This document shows, piece after piece, positions 17,554-26,684 of a stretch of DNA of 64,000 nt (position 1 is its first letter; the number at the start of each line of letters is the position of its first letter). Under the pieces are notes generated by a model. The model ran no database searches. It saw only the letters and a program-made list of their open reading frames with translations, and had not been told where the DNA came from. Made by a program: the position numbers and the translations under genes. Source of the DNA: JAJPKK01 sp963802745 (GTDB lineage: Bacteria > Pseudomonadota > Alphaproteobacteria > Rhizobiales > Xanthobacteraceae); assembly GCA_963802745.1 (NCBI GenBank), contig CAWDKL010000071.1, positions 214,161-278,160 of the forward strand, written 5' to 3'.

Positions 17554-17685
17554 ATGCCATGGTTGGCGACTGTCACTTATCGGCGCGCACTGGACTGGTT
17601 TGACTATGTCTGCTCCGAAAACCCGCATGGATTTTATGCAGGAAAAGACCCCGCGGTTCCGTATGCCGATAAGCCGGATTTCTGA
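17554..17685 (+). pseudogene. truncated copy of the C-terminus of the 22938-23912 protein
   Basis: The 43 codons read MPWLATVTYRRALDWFDYVC and end with KDPAVPYADKPDF. The same end occurs in the intact gene at 22938-23912 (TPWTATMTYGRGRGDWVEAV ... AAVPRADKPDF). Only this tail remains, preceded by unrelated sequence. It is the relic of a diverged paralogue that once lay upstream of the methyltransferase gene. Confidence 0.65.
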
Positions 17686-17784
17686 CTGGGACCGACGGCC
17701 CGCAAGCGCGCGGTTTGCAGCGCAGTCCGCTCGCGCGGCGGTCATGAGAGGTGAGCAGCAGAGCCAAACAAGGAGTAAAATCGT

Positions 17785-18777
17785 ATGGCCAAGTCTCCTA
17801 TCGACCTGATTATGGAAATCTCCCAGGGCTTCACGCTGTCGCGAACCCTGCATGTGGTGGCAGAACTCGGGATTTCCGACAAACTGGACGAAGCGCCCCG
17901 GAACGCCACGGAATTGGCAGCTGCCACCAGTACCGACCCGGAGGCCCTCTACAGGGCGCTTCGCCTGCTCGCGGCCTACGGCATTTTCAAGCTGAGTGAT
18001 GGTGCTTGGACCCACACACCCGCCTCGCTCTTGCTGCGCTCCGATCATCCGCAATCCATGCGTTCGTTCGTGCGCATGTTCGAAATCCCCGCGCTATGGA
18101 ATATCGGCGCCCACCTCGATTACTCGCTTCGCACGGGCCGTTCCGCCGCCGAGAAGGCGCTGCCGAACGGAGGCTTCTGGGGCTACCTCGCCGATAACCC
18201 TGAACACAGCCGTCTCTTCAACGGCGCCATGACGGGTAAGACACATGGTCAGACCGCCGGTATCCTGGCGGCGTACGATTTTTCCAATTTCCATACCATC
18301 GCCGATATTGCCGGCGGGAACGGCCATCTGCTCCAGGCCGTGTTGGCGGCCACTCCGAATGCGGAAGGTATATTGTTCGACCTGCCGCACGTGATCCAAC
18401 ACACCTCGTCTGTGGCCTCCGATCGGTTGAAATTGCAGGCGGGCAACTTTTTCGAGGACAGCCTTCCTGTGTGCGATGCATACTTGATGATGCAGATCAT
18501 CCACGATTGGAGGGACGAGGAATTGGACAAGATTCTCAAAGCAGTTCGGCGCGCCGCGCCCCCGCATGCCAAGCTCCTTCTTGTGGAGTGGTTGATGCCG
18601 GAAGATGGAACGCCTAGCTGGACCCTGTTCATGGATCTCATCATGCTTATGACGCTTGGGGGTAAGGAACGAACCGAACAACAATTCAAGGATTTACTTG
18701 CCGGTGCCGGCTTCAGCCTGGATCGAGTGATCGATATTGGCTTCAACACGTTCATTCTTGAGGCGTCTGTGTGCTGA
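17785..18777 (+). CDS. SAM-dependent O-methyltransferase, family 2 (plant-type/CrtF-like)
   Basis: The 330-residue protein has the N-terminal dimerisation helices with a winged-helix-like segment (LAAATSTDPEALYRALRLLA). The Methyltransf_2 core follows: SAM motif FHTIADIAGGNGHLLQAVLA, then GILFDLPHVIQ, GNFFEDSLPVCDAYLMMQII, and the catalytic His-Asp in IIHDWRDEEL. These enzymes methylate hydroxyls of aromatics, polyketides or carotenoids (hydroxyneurosporene); the acceptor here is unknown. A CAAGGAG ribosome site precedes the ATG. It is a single gene with no biosynthetic neighbours. Confidence 0.9.
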   Translation: MAKSPIDLIMEISQGFTLSRTLHVVAELGISDKLDEAPRNATELAAATSTDPEALYRALRLLAAYGIFKLSDGAWTHTPASLLLRSDHPQSMRSFVRMFEIPALWNIGAHLDYSLRTGRSAAEKALPNGGFWGYLADNPEHSRLFNGAMTGKTHGQTAGILAAYDFSNFHTIADIAGGNGHLLQAVLAATPNAEGILFDLPHVIQHTSSVASDRLKLQAGNFFEDSLPVCDAYLMMQIIHDWRDEELDKILKAVRRAAPPHAKLLLVEWLMPEDGTPSWTLFMDLIMLMTLGGKERTEQQFKDLLAGAGFSLDRVIDIGFNTFILEASVC

Positions 18778-18864
18778 ACAGTTATTCAAAAGAAATTTCG
18801 CACCGCAAAAGCTTTGCATCAGCCACGGCAGCATCGGGTCATTAGCGACCGAACGAGGCGGTCG

Positions 18865-18924
18865 GCGCCGTGTCCGATGTCACTCCGGAATTTTGTGCGC
18901 GGCTCGACGGATCAAGGGGCCAGA
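18865..18924. repeat. degenerate dispersed repeat, copy A (copy B at 22681-22751)
   Basis: GCGCCGTGTCCGATGTCACT and TTTTGTGCGCGGCTCGACGG here resemble GCGCCGTGTCCGGTGTCCCT and ATTTGTGCGCTGCACGATGG at 22681-22751 in the same order and orientation. Copy B has a short insertion. Both copies sit in gene-free gaps and look like remains of the same ancestral segment. Confidence 0.5.
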
Positions 18925-19005
18925 TCCGGTCATTCCAAGGCGCTGTGCTATGCTTTGTCCGCGAGCTGCCTTCGCAGTCCGCCTTGACCACAAGGGGGTA
19001 GAATC

Positions 19006-19401
19006 ATGACGCGATGCGTCGCTTTTGCCTTTTTGGGCGTTCTTACACTGCCGGCTACCGCGAGTGCGCAACAGTCGAGACACAAATTCCTCTACCGTCC
19101 GGAACTGACGGTCGAGGGCGTGAAGGACCTTCAAAGGCGCACCGCTGTGGGTCTCCGGGCGAACATCATCAAGGCCACAGAGTCGGTCGGCTGCAAGCAG
19201 GGATATTGGTACTTCGACCCTCTTAACAGCGTGGCCTTTGGTGGGGTCGATTGCCAAAGCGAAATGGCCCCGGCAGTGCTCGTCACTGCGGTAAATGCAG
19301 CGGGATTTGTCAAACTGTCATACTGGGCTGTGCTTACGGCGGAACAGATGGATGGACTCCTGTCCAAGTCGCCGAAGGTCCGGGCGCCGCAAAATCAATA
19401 A
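19006..19401 (+). CDS. secreted hypothetical protein (131 residues)
   Basis: A signal peptide (MTRCVAFAFLGVLTLPATAS, cleavage near ASAQQ) precedes a roughly 110-residue domain. That domain contains VGLRANIIKATESVGCKQGY, two cysteines (GCKQG and VDCQS) that could form a disulphide, and an aromatic-rich centre (YWYFDPLNSVAFGG). An AGGGGGTAGAATC stretch precedes the start. I do not recognise a family. It stands alone between the methyltransferase and the IS630 relic. Confidence 0.6.
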   Translation: MTRCVAFAFLGVLTLPATASAQQSRHKFLYRPELTVEGVKDLQRRTAVGLRANIIKATESVGCKQGYWYFDPLNSVAFGGVDCQSEMAPAVLVTAVNAAGFVKLSYWAVLTAEQMDGLLSKSPKVRAPQNQ

Positions 19402-19518
19402 CCTCTGCTGCAATTGGGAACGTCGAAAATGTGGGTCCTTTTTTGCATCGTGAGAACCCGCCCTCCTGTCGGATGTAATGATCGGGGAAGGCCCGGCAAT
19501 ATTGATGCGTAGCTGGTG

Positions 19519-19878
19519 GGCGCGACCGGTCATAAGCCGCTGCACCAATCGATCTGCGACAACTATCGAACCCACAAGACCAAGGAGGTGCAAGCGTGGC
19601 TGGCGAAGCACCCACGCTTCAAACTGCACTTTATTCCGACCTCATCGTCCTGGCTCAATCTTGTCGAGCGGTTGTTCGCCGAAATCACCCGCCAGCGCAT
19701 CCGGCGCGGCGTGTTCAAGAGCGTGCCCGATCTCATCGCCGCCATCAACGCCTGGTTGGCCGAGCGCAACACCAAGCCAAAGCCCTTCAAGTGGACGGCC
19801 AAAGCCGACACCATCCTGCAGAAAAATGCCCGCGCTCGCCAAGTCCTGACCCAGGTAGCCGCGATGGGTACCAATTGA
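19519..19878 (+). mobile_element. IS630-family transposase, C-terminal fragment
   Basis: The frame contains QSICDNYRTHKTKEVQAWLA, the second catalytic Asp region. It then has HFIPTSSSWLNLVERLFAEI with the final Glu of the DDE triad, then RQRIRRGVFKSVPDLIAAIN. This is the C-terminal third of an IS630 DDE transposase. The N-terminal DNA-binding region and first Asp are missing, and I could not identify matching terminal inverted repeats. The element is dead. It marks insertion activity within the 8.9-25 kb relic zone. Confidence 0.85.
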
Positions 19879-20007
19879 ATGAGTCAGAACACTAGTATAA
19901 CAAATGCAGAGCTACCAGCAGGGCCTTGCCGTAGTCCCATAAATTGAAAGGTAGCGTTGGTGCCAGCGGCGGGCGATCATTCGGAGCATCAACTGGAGGA
20001 AAACGCT

Positions 20008-20469
20008 ATGAACAGGAGCTTGTTCGCATCGGCATTTCTGGCAGTGGTGTTTAGTGCCGGATTGGCTAGCGCCCAACAGTCCGGTACGGCGACGGAAGCG
20101 AAAGCCATGCTCGATCGCGCGGTTGTCGCGCTCAAAGCCAACCAGGCCACGGCACTCGCCCAATTCAACGATAAGAACAATAAGCAGTTCCACGATCGAG
20201 ACCTTTACGTTTTCTGCTATGATATGTCCGACGGCAAATTCACGGCGCACACAAATCCCGCCCTGATGGGCACGGACGTTCGCACCATAAAGGATAGGGA
20301 CGACCCGCTCGGACAAAGAGGCTACGACATTTCTAAGGGTCTGCCGGAAGCAGGCCTCGGCATAAATGAGTATAACTTCCCGAAGCCCGGAACGACCGAA
20401 TACGTCCCAAAGGTGTCCTTTGTGACGCGCGTCGGTGGCCAGGGTTGCGGCGTCGGCTACTATAAATAG
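20008..20469 (+). CDS. secreted single Cache (sCache_2-type) domain protein
   Basis: The ATG at 20008 follows a good ACTGGAGGAAAAC site. The product has a signal peptide (MNRSLFASAFLAVVFSAGLA, cleavage after ASA), a helix with AKAMLDRAVVALKANQATAL, and the core FHDRDLYVFCYDMSDGKFTA followed by HTNPALMGTDVR. This is the soluble Cache_2-type sensor fold in which HxNPxLxGxD is characteristic. It ends KVSFVTRVGGQGCGVGYYK. Periplasmic single-Cache proteins bind small ligands; this one has no attached signalling domain. At 153 residues it is a normal free-standing form. Confidence 0.8.
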   Translation: MNRSLFASAFLAVVFSAGLASAQQSGTATEAKAMLDRAVVALKANQATALAQFNDKNNKQFHDRDLYVFCYDMSDGKFTAHTNPALMGTDVRTIKDRDDPLGQRGYDISKGLPEAGLGINEYNFPKPGTTEYVPKVSFVTRVGGQGCGVGYYK

Positions 20470-21014
20470 TCGGCACGACCGCCTTCGAGACAAAATCAAT
20501 CTGGAGGCAAGAGCGCGGCGGCGGTTTCGCAGGACGCCCGGTGTCGGAGTGCCGCCAACGGTGCTTGCCATCACCGGCGACGTTGCCGAGTAGCCGACGG
20601 TGGTCGGTCTACTAACCCTGCGCTAACCGCGCGTCGGCTGCGCCTTCGAACGATGTTCAGACCGGATCCTCGTCGGGCTTGCGGACGCACAAACGCTGAG
20701 CCGAAGTGCGGAGTCATAAGCCGCCGCGCTAATCGAGGGGCGATCGCGACAGCTGTTTTAAAGTACCGACGCGTCAGGGCACGGGATCTTCGCAGCCGGC
20801 CTGACGGTCACCAATGCCTGAGCGAAGCGCGGAGCTTCCCATCGTCACCGACGATGAAAGATGCGGATATCCCGATATTGGAGATGGGGGCCGATTGTGA
20901 AGGCATCCGGCTTCACACCGGAGGGTTGAGAAGCTTGGTCGGTCCCTTTCCTGGGCACATACTCGGTTCCGAACTCGCCTCTGCCTTGGGATCGCCTTCA
21001 TAGCGCCGGAAGAA
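20470..21014. other. 545-base stretch without a recognisable gene
   Basis: Between the Cache protein and the AGPS-like gene I see only short frames with no family resemblance. A plus-strand run near 20537 (VGVPPTVLAITGDVAE) resembles coding sequence but is cut by stops. No tRNA or strong hairpin is visible. Confidence 0.35.
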
Positions 21015-22607
21015 ATGGAGATGTCAGTAGCACGACTGAAACACTTCGGCTGGGGCCGTGAGGGCGAGGGCCTCTCAGCGGAAGAAGAAGCCTTCGTGAT
21101 GGCGCGTATGGAAGCGCGCTTCGGCACCGCGCTAAAGGAAAGCGCGTGCGCGCCCCGCCTCGAAGATATCAGGCTCGAACCGCCTCGCGTCGCGGCGCCT
21201 TCCTCGCTCCCGTTCTGCACCAGCGAGCACTACGATCGGGTCGCACACACCTACGGCAAATCATACCCGGAGCTCGCCCGCGGCCTTGCACGCGATTATG
21301 CGAGCGCCCCGGACGTCGTCGCTTATCCGCGCAATGAGACGGACGTAGAGGCTTTGCTCGACTGGGCCGGCGGCGCCGACGCGACCGTGACGCCGTTCGG
21401 CGGCGGGTCGAGCGTGTGCGGCGGCGTCGAACCAAAGCGCAACGGCCATAAGGGTGCAATCACGATCGACCTGCGACAAATGGGTAAGGTGAAGGAGATC
21501 GACAAGACATCGCGCGCCGCGCTGATCGAGGGCGGCACCTACGGCCCGGCGCTCGAAACGCAGCTTCGTCCGCATGGGCTCACCTTGCGGCATTTCCCGC
21601 AGAGCTTCGAATATTCAACGCTCGGCGGATGGATTGCTACGCGTGGCGGCGGCCACTTTGCGACGCTCTATACCCACATCGATGATTTCGTTAAATCGCT
21701 GCGCACCGTCACGCCGAGGGGCGTGATCGAAACCCGTCGCCTGCCCGGGTCCGGTGCGGGTCCGAGCCCGGATCGCCTAATGATAGGCTCGGAAGGAACT
21801 CTCGGCATCATCACACAGGCGTGGATGCGCTTGCAGGATCGCCCGAAATTCCGCGACGGCGGGGCCGTGCGTTTCGGCGATTTCTTTTCTGCAGCACGCG
21901 CGGTGCGGGCGATCTCGCAGGCCGGCCTCTATCCCTCCAACTGCCGGATCCTTGATCCGTCCGAAGCCTACAACACTGGCGCAGCAGAGGGCTCGGTCGC
22001 TATCATGGTGCTGGGATTCGAGTCGGCCGACCACGATGTCGCGCCATGGATGAAGCGTGCGCGCGAGTGCTGCGCGGATCATGGTGGTATTCCTGAGGCG
22101 AGCGGCGCGGAGCCGCACCGTGAAGGCGCCGCCGGCCTCTGGCGCAACGCCTTCATCCGGATGCCCTACGCGATGGAACGACTGATCCTGCGCGCCGTGA
22201 TCAACGATACGTTCGAGACCGCGATCACGTGGGAGCGCTTTGAACAATTCCACGATGCGATCACGGCCGCGACCCGGTCCGCGATCCGGGAGACGACCGG
22301 CCGCGACGGCCAAGTCACCTGCCGCTTCACGCATATCTATCCCGACGGACCCGCGCCCTATTTCACGATCCACGCGCTCGGCGAGCCGGGAAAGCTCGGC
22401 GCGCAATGGTTTGCAATCAAGAGCGCGGCGCTCGACGCCGTCATTGCCAATGGCGGGACTGTCACCCACCATCACGCGGTCGGGCGCGATCACCGCCCAT
22501 GGTATGATAAGCAGCGCCCGCCCTTGTTCGCCGAAGCGCTGCGGGCCGTGAAGAAAACACTCGACCCACAGGGCCTACTCAATCCCGGCGTTCTCATTGA
22601 TCCATGA
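21015..22607 (+). CDS. FAD-binding oxidase, alkyldihydroxyacetonephosphate synthase (AGPS)-like
   Basis: This 530-residue protein has an FAD_binding_4 domain (PRNETDVEALLDWAGGADAT, then VTPFGGGSSVCGGVEPKRNG) and an FAD_oxidase_C domain. Other features resemble AGPS: FPQSFEYSTLGGWIATRGGG, MIGSEGTLGIITQAWMRLQD, and the histidine cluster VTHHHAVGRDHRPWY near the end, which in AGPS lines the active site. It ends with the family motif LDPQGLLNPGVL. Bacterial relatives may act on 2-hydroxy acids rather than ether lipids. The start at 21015 or the Met at 21021 are both possible. The gene appears intact. Confidence 0.87.
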   Translation: MEMSVARLKHFGWGREGEGLSAEEEAFVMARMEARFGTALKESACAPRLEDIRLEPPRVAAPSSLPFCTSEHYDRVAHTYGKSYPELARGLARDYASAPDVVAYPRNETDVEALLDWAGGADATVTPFGGGSSVCGGVEPKRNGHKGAITIDLRQMGKVKEIDKTSRAALIEGGTYGPALETQLRPHGLTLRHFPQSFEYSTLGGWIATRGGGHFATLYTHIDDFVKSLRTVTPRGVIETRRLPGSGAGPSPDRLMIGSEGTLGIITQAWMRLQDRPKFRDGGAVRFGDFFSAARAVRAISQAGLYPSNCRILDPSEAYNTGAAEGSVAIMVLGFESADHDVAPWMKRARECCADHGGIPEASGAEPHREGAAGLWRNAFIRMPYAMERLILRAVINDTFETAITWERFEQFHDAITAATRSAIRETTGRDGQVTCRFTHIYPDGPAPYFTIHALGEPGKLGAQWFAIKSAALDAVIANGGTVTHHHAVGRDHRPWYDKQRPPLFAEALRAVKKTLDPQGLLNPGVLIDP

Positions 22608-22937
22608 GGTTCCGCCGAACTGCAGATCGCTGCCGAGCCTGGATCAATGTCCAAGATGGGCGGCGAGCGCCGGATCGCCGGCGCCGTGTCCGGTGTCCCT
22701 TCGATCGCTCCAGAGATTTGTGCGCTGCACGATGGATCGGAGGGCCATCTTCAACGTTGACGGCCGATGAGGGCCCGATGGCAGCTCTATCGAAAGCCTC
22801 CACGACTTGCATGATCAGCGGCTGGCCGGCACCGCAGCCTCAGGTCAGCAGACGGATGACGCTCCCTTCCAAGCGCAGACGTAAAGGGTGTAGCTTCATG
22901 TGAGAGCTTCGGAACTCCAAGAAAAAGGGAGGGGAGA
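22608..22937. other. 330-base gap with degenerate repeat copy B
   Basis: No gene is supported here. Bases 22681-22751 resemble 18865-18924 (see copy A). The last 20 bases hold the AAGGGAGGGGAG ribosome site of the next gene. Confidence 0.4.
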
Positions 22938-23912
22938 ATGGCTTTGCAGTGGCGGGATTTTCTTTGCGTAGTGACACTGGCGGTCGCGACGCCCGCCTTT
23001 GGGCAAGCGGTGGTTCCCACGGATGCGCCAGCCAATAGCGGCAAGGAAAGAGCCGCATCCATCCCGGATTTCTCCGGCATGTGGGTCCACGGCTCCATCC
23101 CCGGCTTTGAGCCGCTACCGTCGGGGCCCACTTCGCTCGTCAATCGCTCGCGGCGCTCCATCGCACAACTGCTCCGGGATCTTGCCGTCAACTGGCCAGG
23201 CCCCCAGCAGCCGCCACGGCAAGACGTGAGCAACCTCCTTGAACTTGTCGGTGATTACGCCAATCCGATCTTGCAGCCTTGGGCCGCGGAGGTCGTGAAG
23301 AGGTTCGGCGAGATGTCGTTGGTCGGCGTGGGTTTTCCAAGCCCACGCAACCAGTGTTGGCCCGGAGGTGTGCCTTTTGTTTTTACGAGTGGCGCAATCC
23401 AGATCCTGCAGCAGCCGGACAAGATCGCCATCCTTTACAACTACGATCATCAGGTCCGCCACGTGCGCTTGAACCAATCCCATCCCGCCCAGGTGACGCC
23501 GACCTGGTATGGCGATTCCGTGGGCCATTACGAAGGCGACACGCTGGTCATAGACACTTTGGGAATCAAGGTCGGCCCCTTTGCCACGGTGGATTGGTAC
23601 GGCACGCCGCACACGGAAGCTTTGCACGTGGTCGAACGATATCGGCTCATCGATTACGAAGCGGCAAAAGAAGGTTGGGAACGGGACGCAAAAGAGAATT
23701 GGCGCGGCCAGCCAGCGCCGAACTACAGGGGCAACTACCTGCAGCTCCAATTCACGGTCAACGATGAAGGCGCCTTCACAACTCCATGGACCGCGACCAT
23801 GACTTATGGGCGCGGCCGCGGCGACTGGGTGGAGGCGGTTTGTGCCGAAAACATCCAGTGGTACTCAGGAAAGGAGGCCGCCGTGCCGCGGGCGGATAAG
23901 CCGGATTTCTGA
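22938..23912 (+). CDS. secreted protein of unknown function (324 residues)
   Basis: A strong ribosome site precedes the start. The protein has a signal peptide (cleavage near PAFGQ) and then IPDFSGMWVHGSIPGFEPLP, a start seen in many secreted proteins of soil bacteria. A cluster of conserved-looking segments follows: RNQCWPGGVPFVFTSGAIQI, PTWYGDSVGHYEGDTLVIDT and HTEALHVVERYRLIDYEAAK. The GDxVGxxEGDTLVxDT motif recurs in a family of uncharacterised periplasmic proteins. No catalytic residue pattern is evident. A truncated relative of its last 43 residues lies at 17554-17685. Confidence 0.65.
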   Translation: MALQWRDFLCVVTLAVATPAFGQAVVPTDAPANSGKERAASIPDFSGMWVHGSIPGFEPLPSGPTSLVNRSRRSIAQLLRDLAVNWPGPQQPPRQDVSNLLELVGDYANPILQPWAAEVVKRFGEMSLVGVGFPSPRNQCWPGGVPFVFTSGAIQILQQPDKIAILYNYDHQVRHVRLNQSHPAQVTPTWYGDSVGHYEGDTLVIDTLGIKVGPFATVDWYGTPHTEALHVVERYRLIDYEAAKEGWERDAKENWRGQPAPNYRGNYLQLQFTVNDEGAFTTPWTATMTYGRGRGDWVEAVCAENIQWYSGKEAAVPRADKPDF

Positions 23913-23919
23913 CGGCGAA

Positions 23920-25067
23920 CGGCCGCGAAGCACGTCAAGACGTACCGCGACAGGCACGGCAAATGAGCGGCACTACTTTCTCAGGGCGGGTCAGGCGTCG
24001 GTCGCGCTGCCTGGTGCACTGGGATCACCCGCTTTCGTAACAAAATACCACGCCGCGCTTGCGGGTGAGACCGCGCCGCCGATCGAAATAGCCGCGAAGA
24101 GGAGTCCGGCGGGCACGGTCGATCACGTCGTCAAGGGCTATCTCGCCTCCGGGCCATTCGCTGCGCTTGCGGATGAAACCCGGCGCACCAGGCGCAATAT
24201 CTTGGAGAACTTCGCCAAGGCGCACGGCGCAAAGCCGATCTACTACGCTGCGGCAGGCGGCAATCGCGTCATGCTCTTGACCCGTGAGCACATGCAAAAG
24301 ATCGTCAACGAGAAGGCGAGTACGCCGTCGGGCCAGCGTAATTTTCTGAATACCCTTCGCGCGATGTTCGGTTGGGCCATGGCGTGCGGTATGGTGCCGG
24401 ATGATCCCACGATCGGCGTCAAGCGGGTGAAGATCGGCCGGATATCGTGCCTGGGAACAATGCCATGTAGACCAATTCATCGCCCGCCATCCGCCTCGGC
24501 ACCAAGGCCTACCTCGGGCCAAGCTAATGCTCTTGCTGGACACCGGCCAGCCAGCGGCGCGGCGATGTACATATCATGGGGCGTCAGCACGTCCACGACG
24601 GCATCTTGTGCTTGACGCAATCGAAGACCGGCGCGACGGTCGAGATACCGCTCACGGCGCGTCTTGCCGAAGCGATTGCGGCGCATCCATCGGGGCAGCT
24701 TGCATTCCTTGTGGCAGACAAGACCGGCGCGACCTTTACCAGGGCAGGCTTTGGAAATTGGTTCCGCGACCGCTGCAACGAAGCGGGCTTGCCCGGAGGC
24801 AAGGGCGGCTTCTCTGCTCACGGACTTCGCAAGACCCGCGCGACTATGCTCGCGGACGCTGGTAAGACTGAACACCAAATCGCGGCTGTCACGGGTCACA
24901 AATCGATCGCCGAAGTGTAGCGGTACACCCGCAGTACAAACAGAAAGAGGCTCGCGGCGGAAGCTATGGCGGGCGCGGTCGCGTACAAAAAGAGGCAAAA
25001 ACTGTCTAACCCATGGGATCAGGTTAGACAGCAGGCCGAAAACTTCCGTGGTTTCAACGGTTTATGA
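23920..25067 (+). pseudogene. tyrosine recombinase/integrase, multiply broken, next to tRNA-Ile
   Basis: Pieces of one integrase run through several frames. The first is KHVKTYRDRHGK (about 23930), then after a one-base insertion RHYFLRAGQASVALPGALGS and the arm/core helices TRRTRRNILENFAKAHGAKP. NFLNTLRAMFGWAMACGMVP ends near 24440. After two more frame changes the catalytic domain appears, with CLTQSKTGATVEIPL and the His-x-x-Arg box HGLRKTRATMLADAG, then VTGHKSIAEV. An in-frame TAG follows at 24918, and RYTRSTNRKRLA carries the expected catalytic Tyr. The frame ends at 25067, 6 bases from the 3' end of tRNA-Ile(CAT). Confidence 0.85.
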
Positions 25068-25073
25068 TTTCAT

Positions 25074-25149
25074 TGGTGGGCCCGGGAGGACTCGAACCTC
25101 CAACCAAGCGGTTATGAGCCGCTAGCTCTGACCATTGAGCTACGGGCCC
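25074..25149 (-). tRNA. tRNA-Ile(CAT), lysidine-type
   Basis: A 76-base cloverleaf includes an encoded CCA. Acceptor GGGCCCG/CGGGCCC has 7 pairs; the D stem is GCTC/GAGC. Anticodon stem AGCGG/CCGCT encloses the loop CTCATAA (anticodon CAT). The variable loop is TGGTT, and the T stem GGAGG/CCTCC encloses TTCGAGT. The CTCATAA loop and overall pattern match the minor tRNA-Ile2, whose C34 is converted to lysidine by TilS, rather than tRNA-Met. Its 3' end faces the integrase relic, as at an integration site. Confidence 0.93.
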
Positions 25150-25369
25150 CTGGCAATGTCCTTACACCATATTTAGCAAAAGTGGGCACCGATTGCGACC
25201 ACCGCGGCAGGCTGCCGCCGCTCGTGCATGATGTACCGGAGTGCGGTGGCATCCGAACCAATTTATCATCCGGGTGCACGGAGGCCCGGACCGGTGACCG
25301 CCGATGCGTTCGCGCGCGGCTTATCCGGCCACCCTGGTCTCACCGGACGAGCGTGATTGCACACCTCCT

Positions 25370-26336
25370 TCACATCCGCAGCAGGCGCCGCGCGTTGCCG
25401 CTGAAAATCTTCGCCTTGTCCTCGTCGCAGATCGGCGCGGCGCCGAGCCATTGCGTGGCGGGCGGGTTTTCCACGAACGGCCAATCGACTGCGAACAGGA
25501 TGCGGTCCACCCCCATCTCCATGATGCAGCACAGCAGCGCCGGATTGGAGAAATTGCCGCTCGTGGTGATATAGAAATTGTTGCAAAATACCTTCCGGAA
25601 GCTCAGCGATTGCTGTCCCGGACGCGCCAGCGCCTGGTCGATGCGCCACACCATGAACGGCAGCGTTTCGCCCAAATGGCCGAGGATGATTTTTAGGCGC
25701 GGATGGGCGTCGAATACGCCGCTCAGCACCATGCGGATCGCCGCCGTTGCGGTTTCCACCGTGAAGCCCCAGGCCGGGCGCACCACCATGGGAAACTGCT
25801 TCACATAGTCGGCGTAATAGGCCTCCGTCACCGCTGCATGCGGCAGCGACGGATGCAGGTAGATCGGCACGTCGAGGGCTTCGGCACGCGCATAGATCGG
25901 CCAGAACCGGCGGTCATCGGGGAATTTGCCGTGGGCCAGGCCGTGGATCATGGCGCCCTTGAAGCCGAGCATGATGACACAGCGTTCCAATTCATCGGCG
26001 GCCGCTTCCGGGTCGGCCGTCGGCAATGCCGCGAAGCCGGCGAACCGGGTCGGATGCGCGGCGATTGCCGCATGCAGCCGGTCGTTGACACGCCGGGTCA
26101 GCGGCACCGCGATATCGGCGGCAATCCGCTGTGCCGACGGCGCGCCGTGGGACAGCACTTGGATATCGATGCCGGCCTCATCCATCTCGCGGATACGCAA
26201 AGCTGCCGAGATCGTCGAGGCGGCGTCGCGTGTCGCCCGGAAAGCCGGCCTCGATGCCGGTGAAATGCGACGCCATTTCGCCGTCCCAATAGTGCTCCTC
26301 GATGGCGATGACCGGACATTTCGGCTTCTGCAGCAT
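25370..26336 (-). pseudogene. metal-dependent amidohydrolase (ACMSD/LigW-like family), single frameshift
   Basis: From the ATG at 26336 the product begins MLQKPKCPVIAIEEHYWDGE, where IEEH takes the place of the HxH metal site as in decarboxylase-type amidohydrolases. Near 26200 one extra T (AGCTTTGCG for AGCTTGCG) shifts the frame. The rest reads RIREMDEAGIDIQVLSHGAP, VPIYLHPSLPHAAVTEAYYA, LKIILGHLGETLPFMVWRID and DRILFAVDWPFV, supplying the remaining metal His and catalytic Asp. Apart from the frameshift the gene is complete (about 322 residues). It is either freshly inactivated or a sequencing error. The family decarboxylates or hydrolyses aromatic acids. Confidence 0.8.
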
Positions 26337-26684
26337 GCCCCCGACCCTATTTCCCCACGCGCAATCGCGATGGCGGCCCCTCGTATCGATGGCGACGGTC
26401 TACCGTCAAGGCCGCAGATGTCTCCCCGGCGACGGTAACAGGAGCACGGTTTGTGCGGTCACAGCCCTGCTGTATGAGGCTTTTCCGGCGCGTAACGCAG
26501 GCACAGCCGCTGCAACTGTATCGACCCCGTTCGGCGCCATTCCGGACTCGGCTGAAAGCCGACAGCGCGGAAACCATGACCTCGCTTCGTTGCGCCCCGG
26601 AAGACAACCCGTAGACGCTGACTGAAATCGTCGCGCGAGACCGGGAAGCCGCCATCGGCGGCGAAACGACTGCCGCGACAAAAA
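26337..26684. other. 348-base gap, nothing recognised
   Basis: This lies between tctC (upstream on the minus strand) and the amidohydrolase. No open frame with family resemblance, tRNA or T-tract hairpin is seen. If the two genes form an operon this would be a long spacer, so the amidohydrolase promoter may lie here. Confidence 0.35.
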
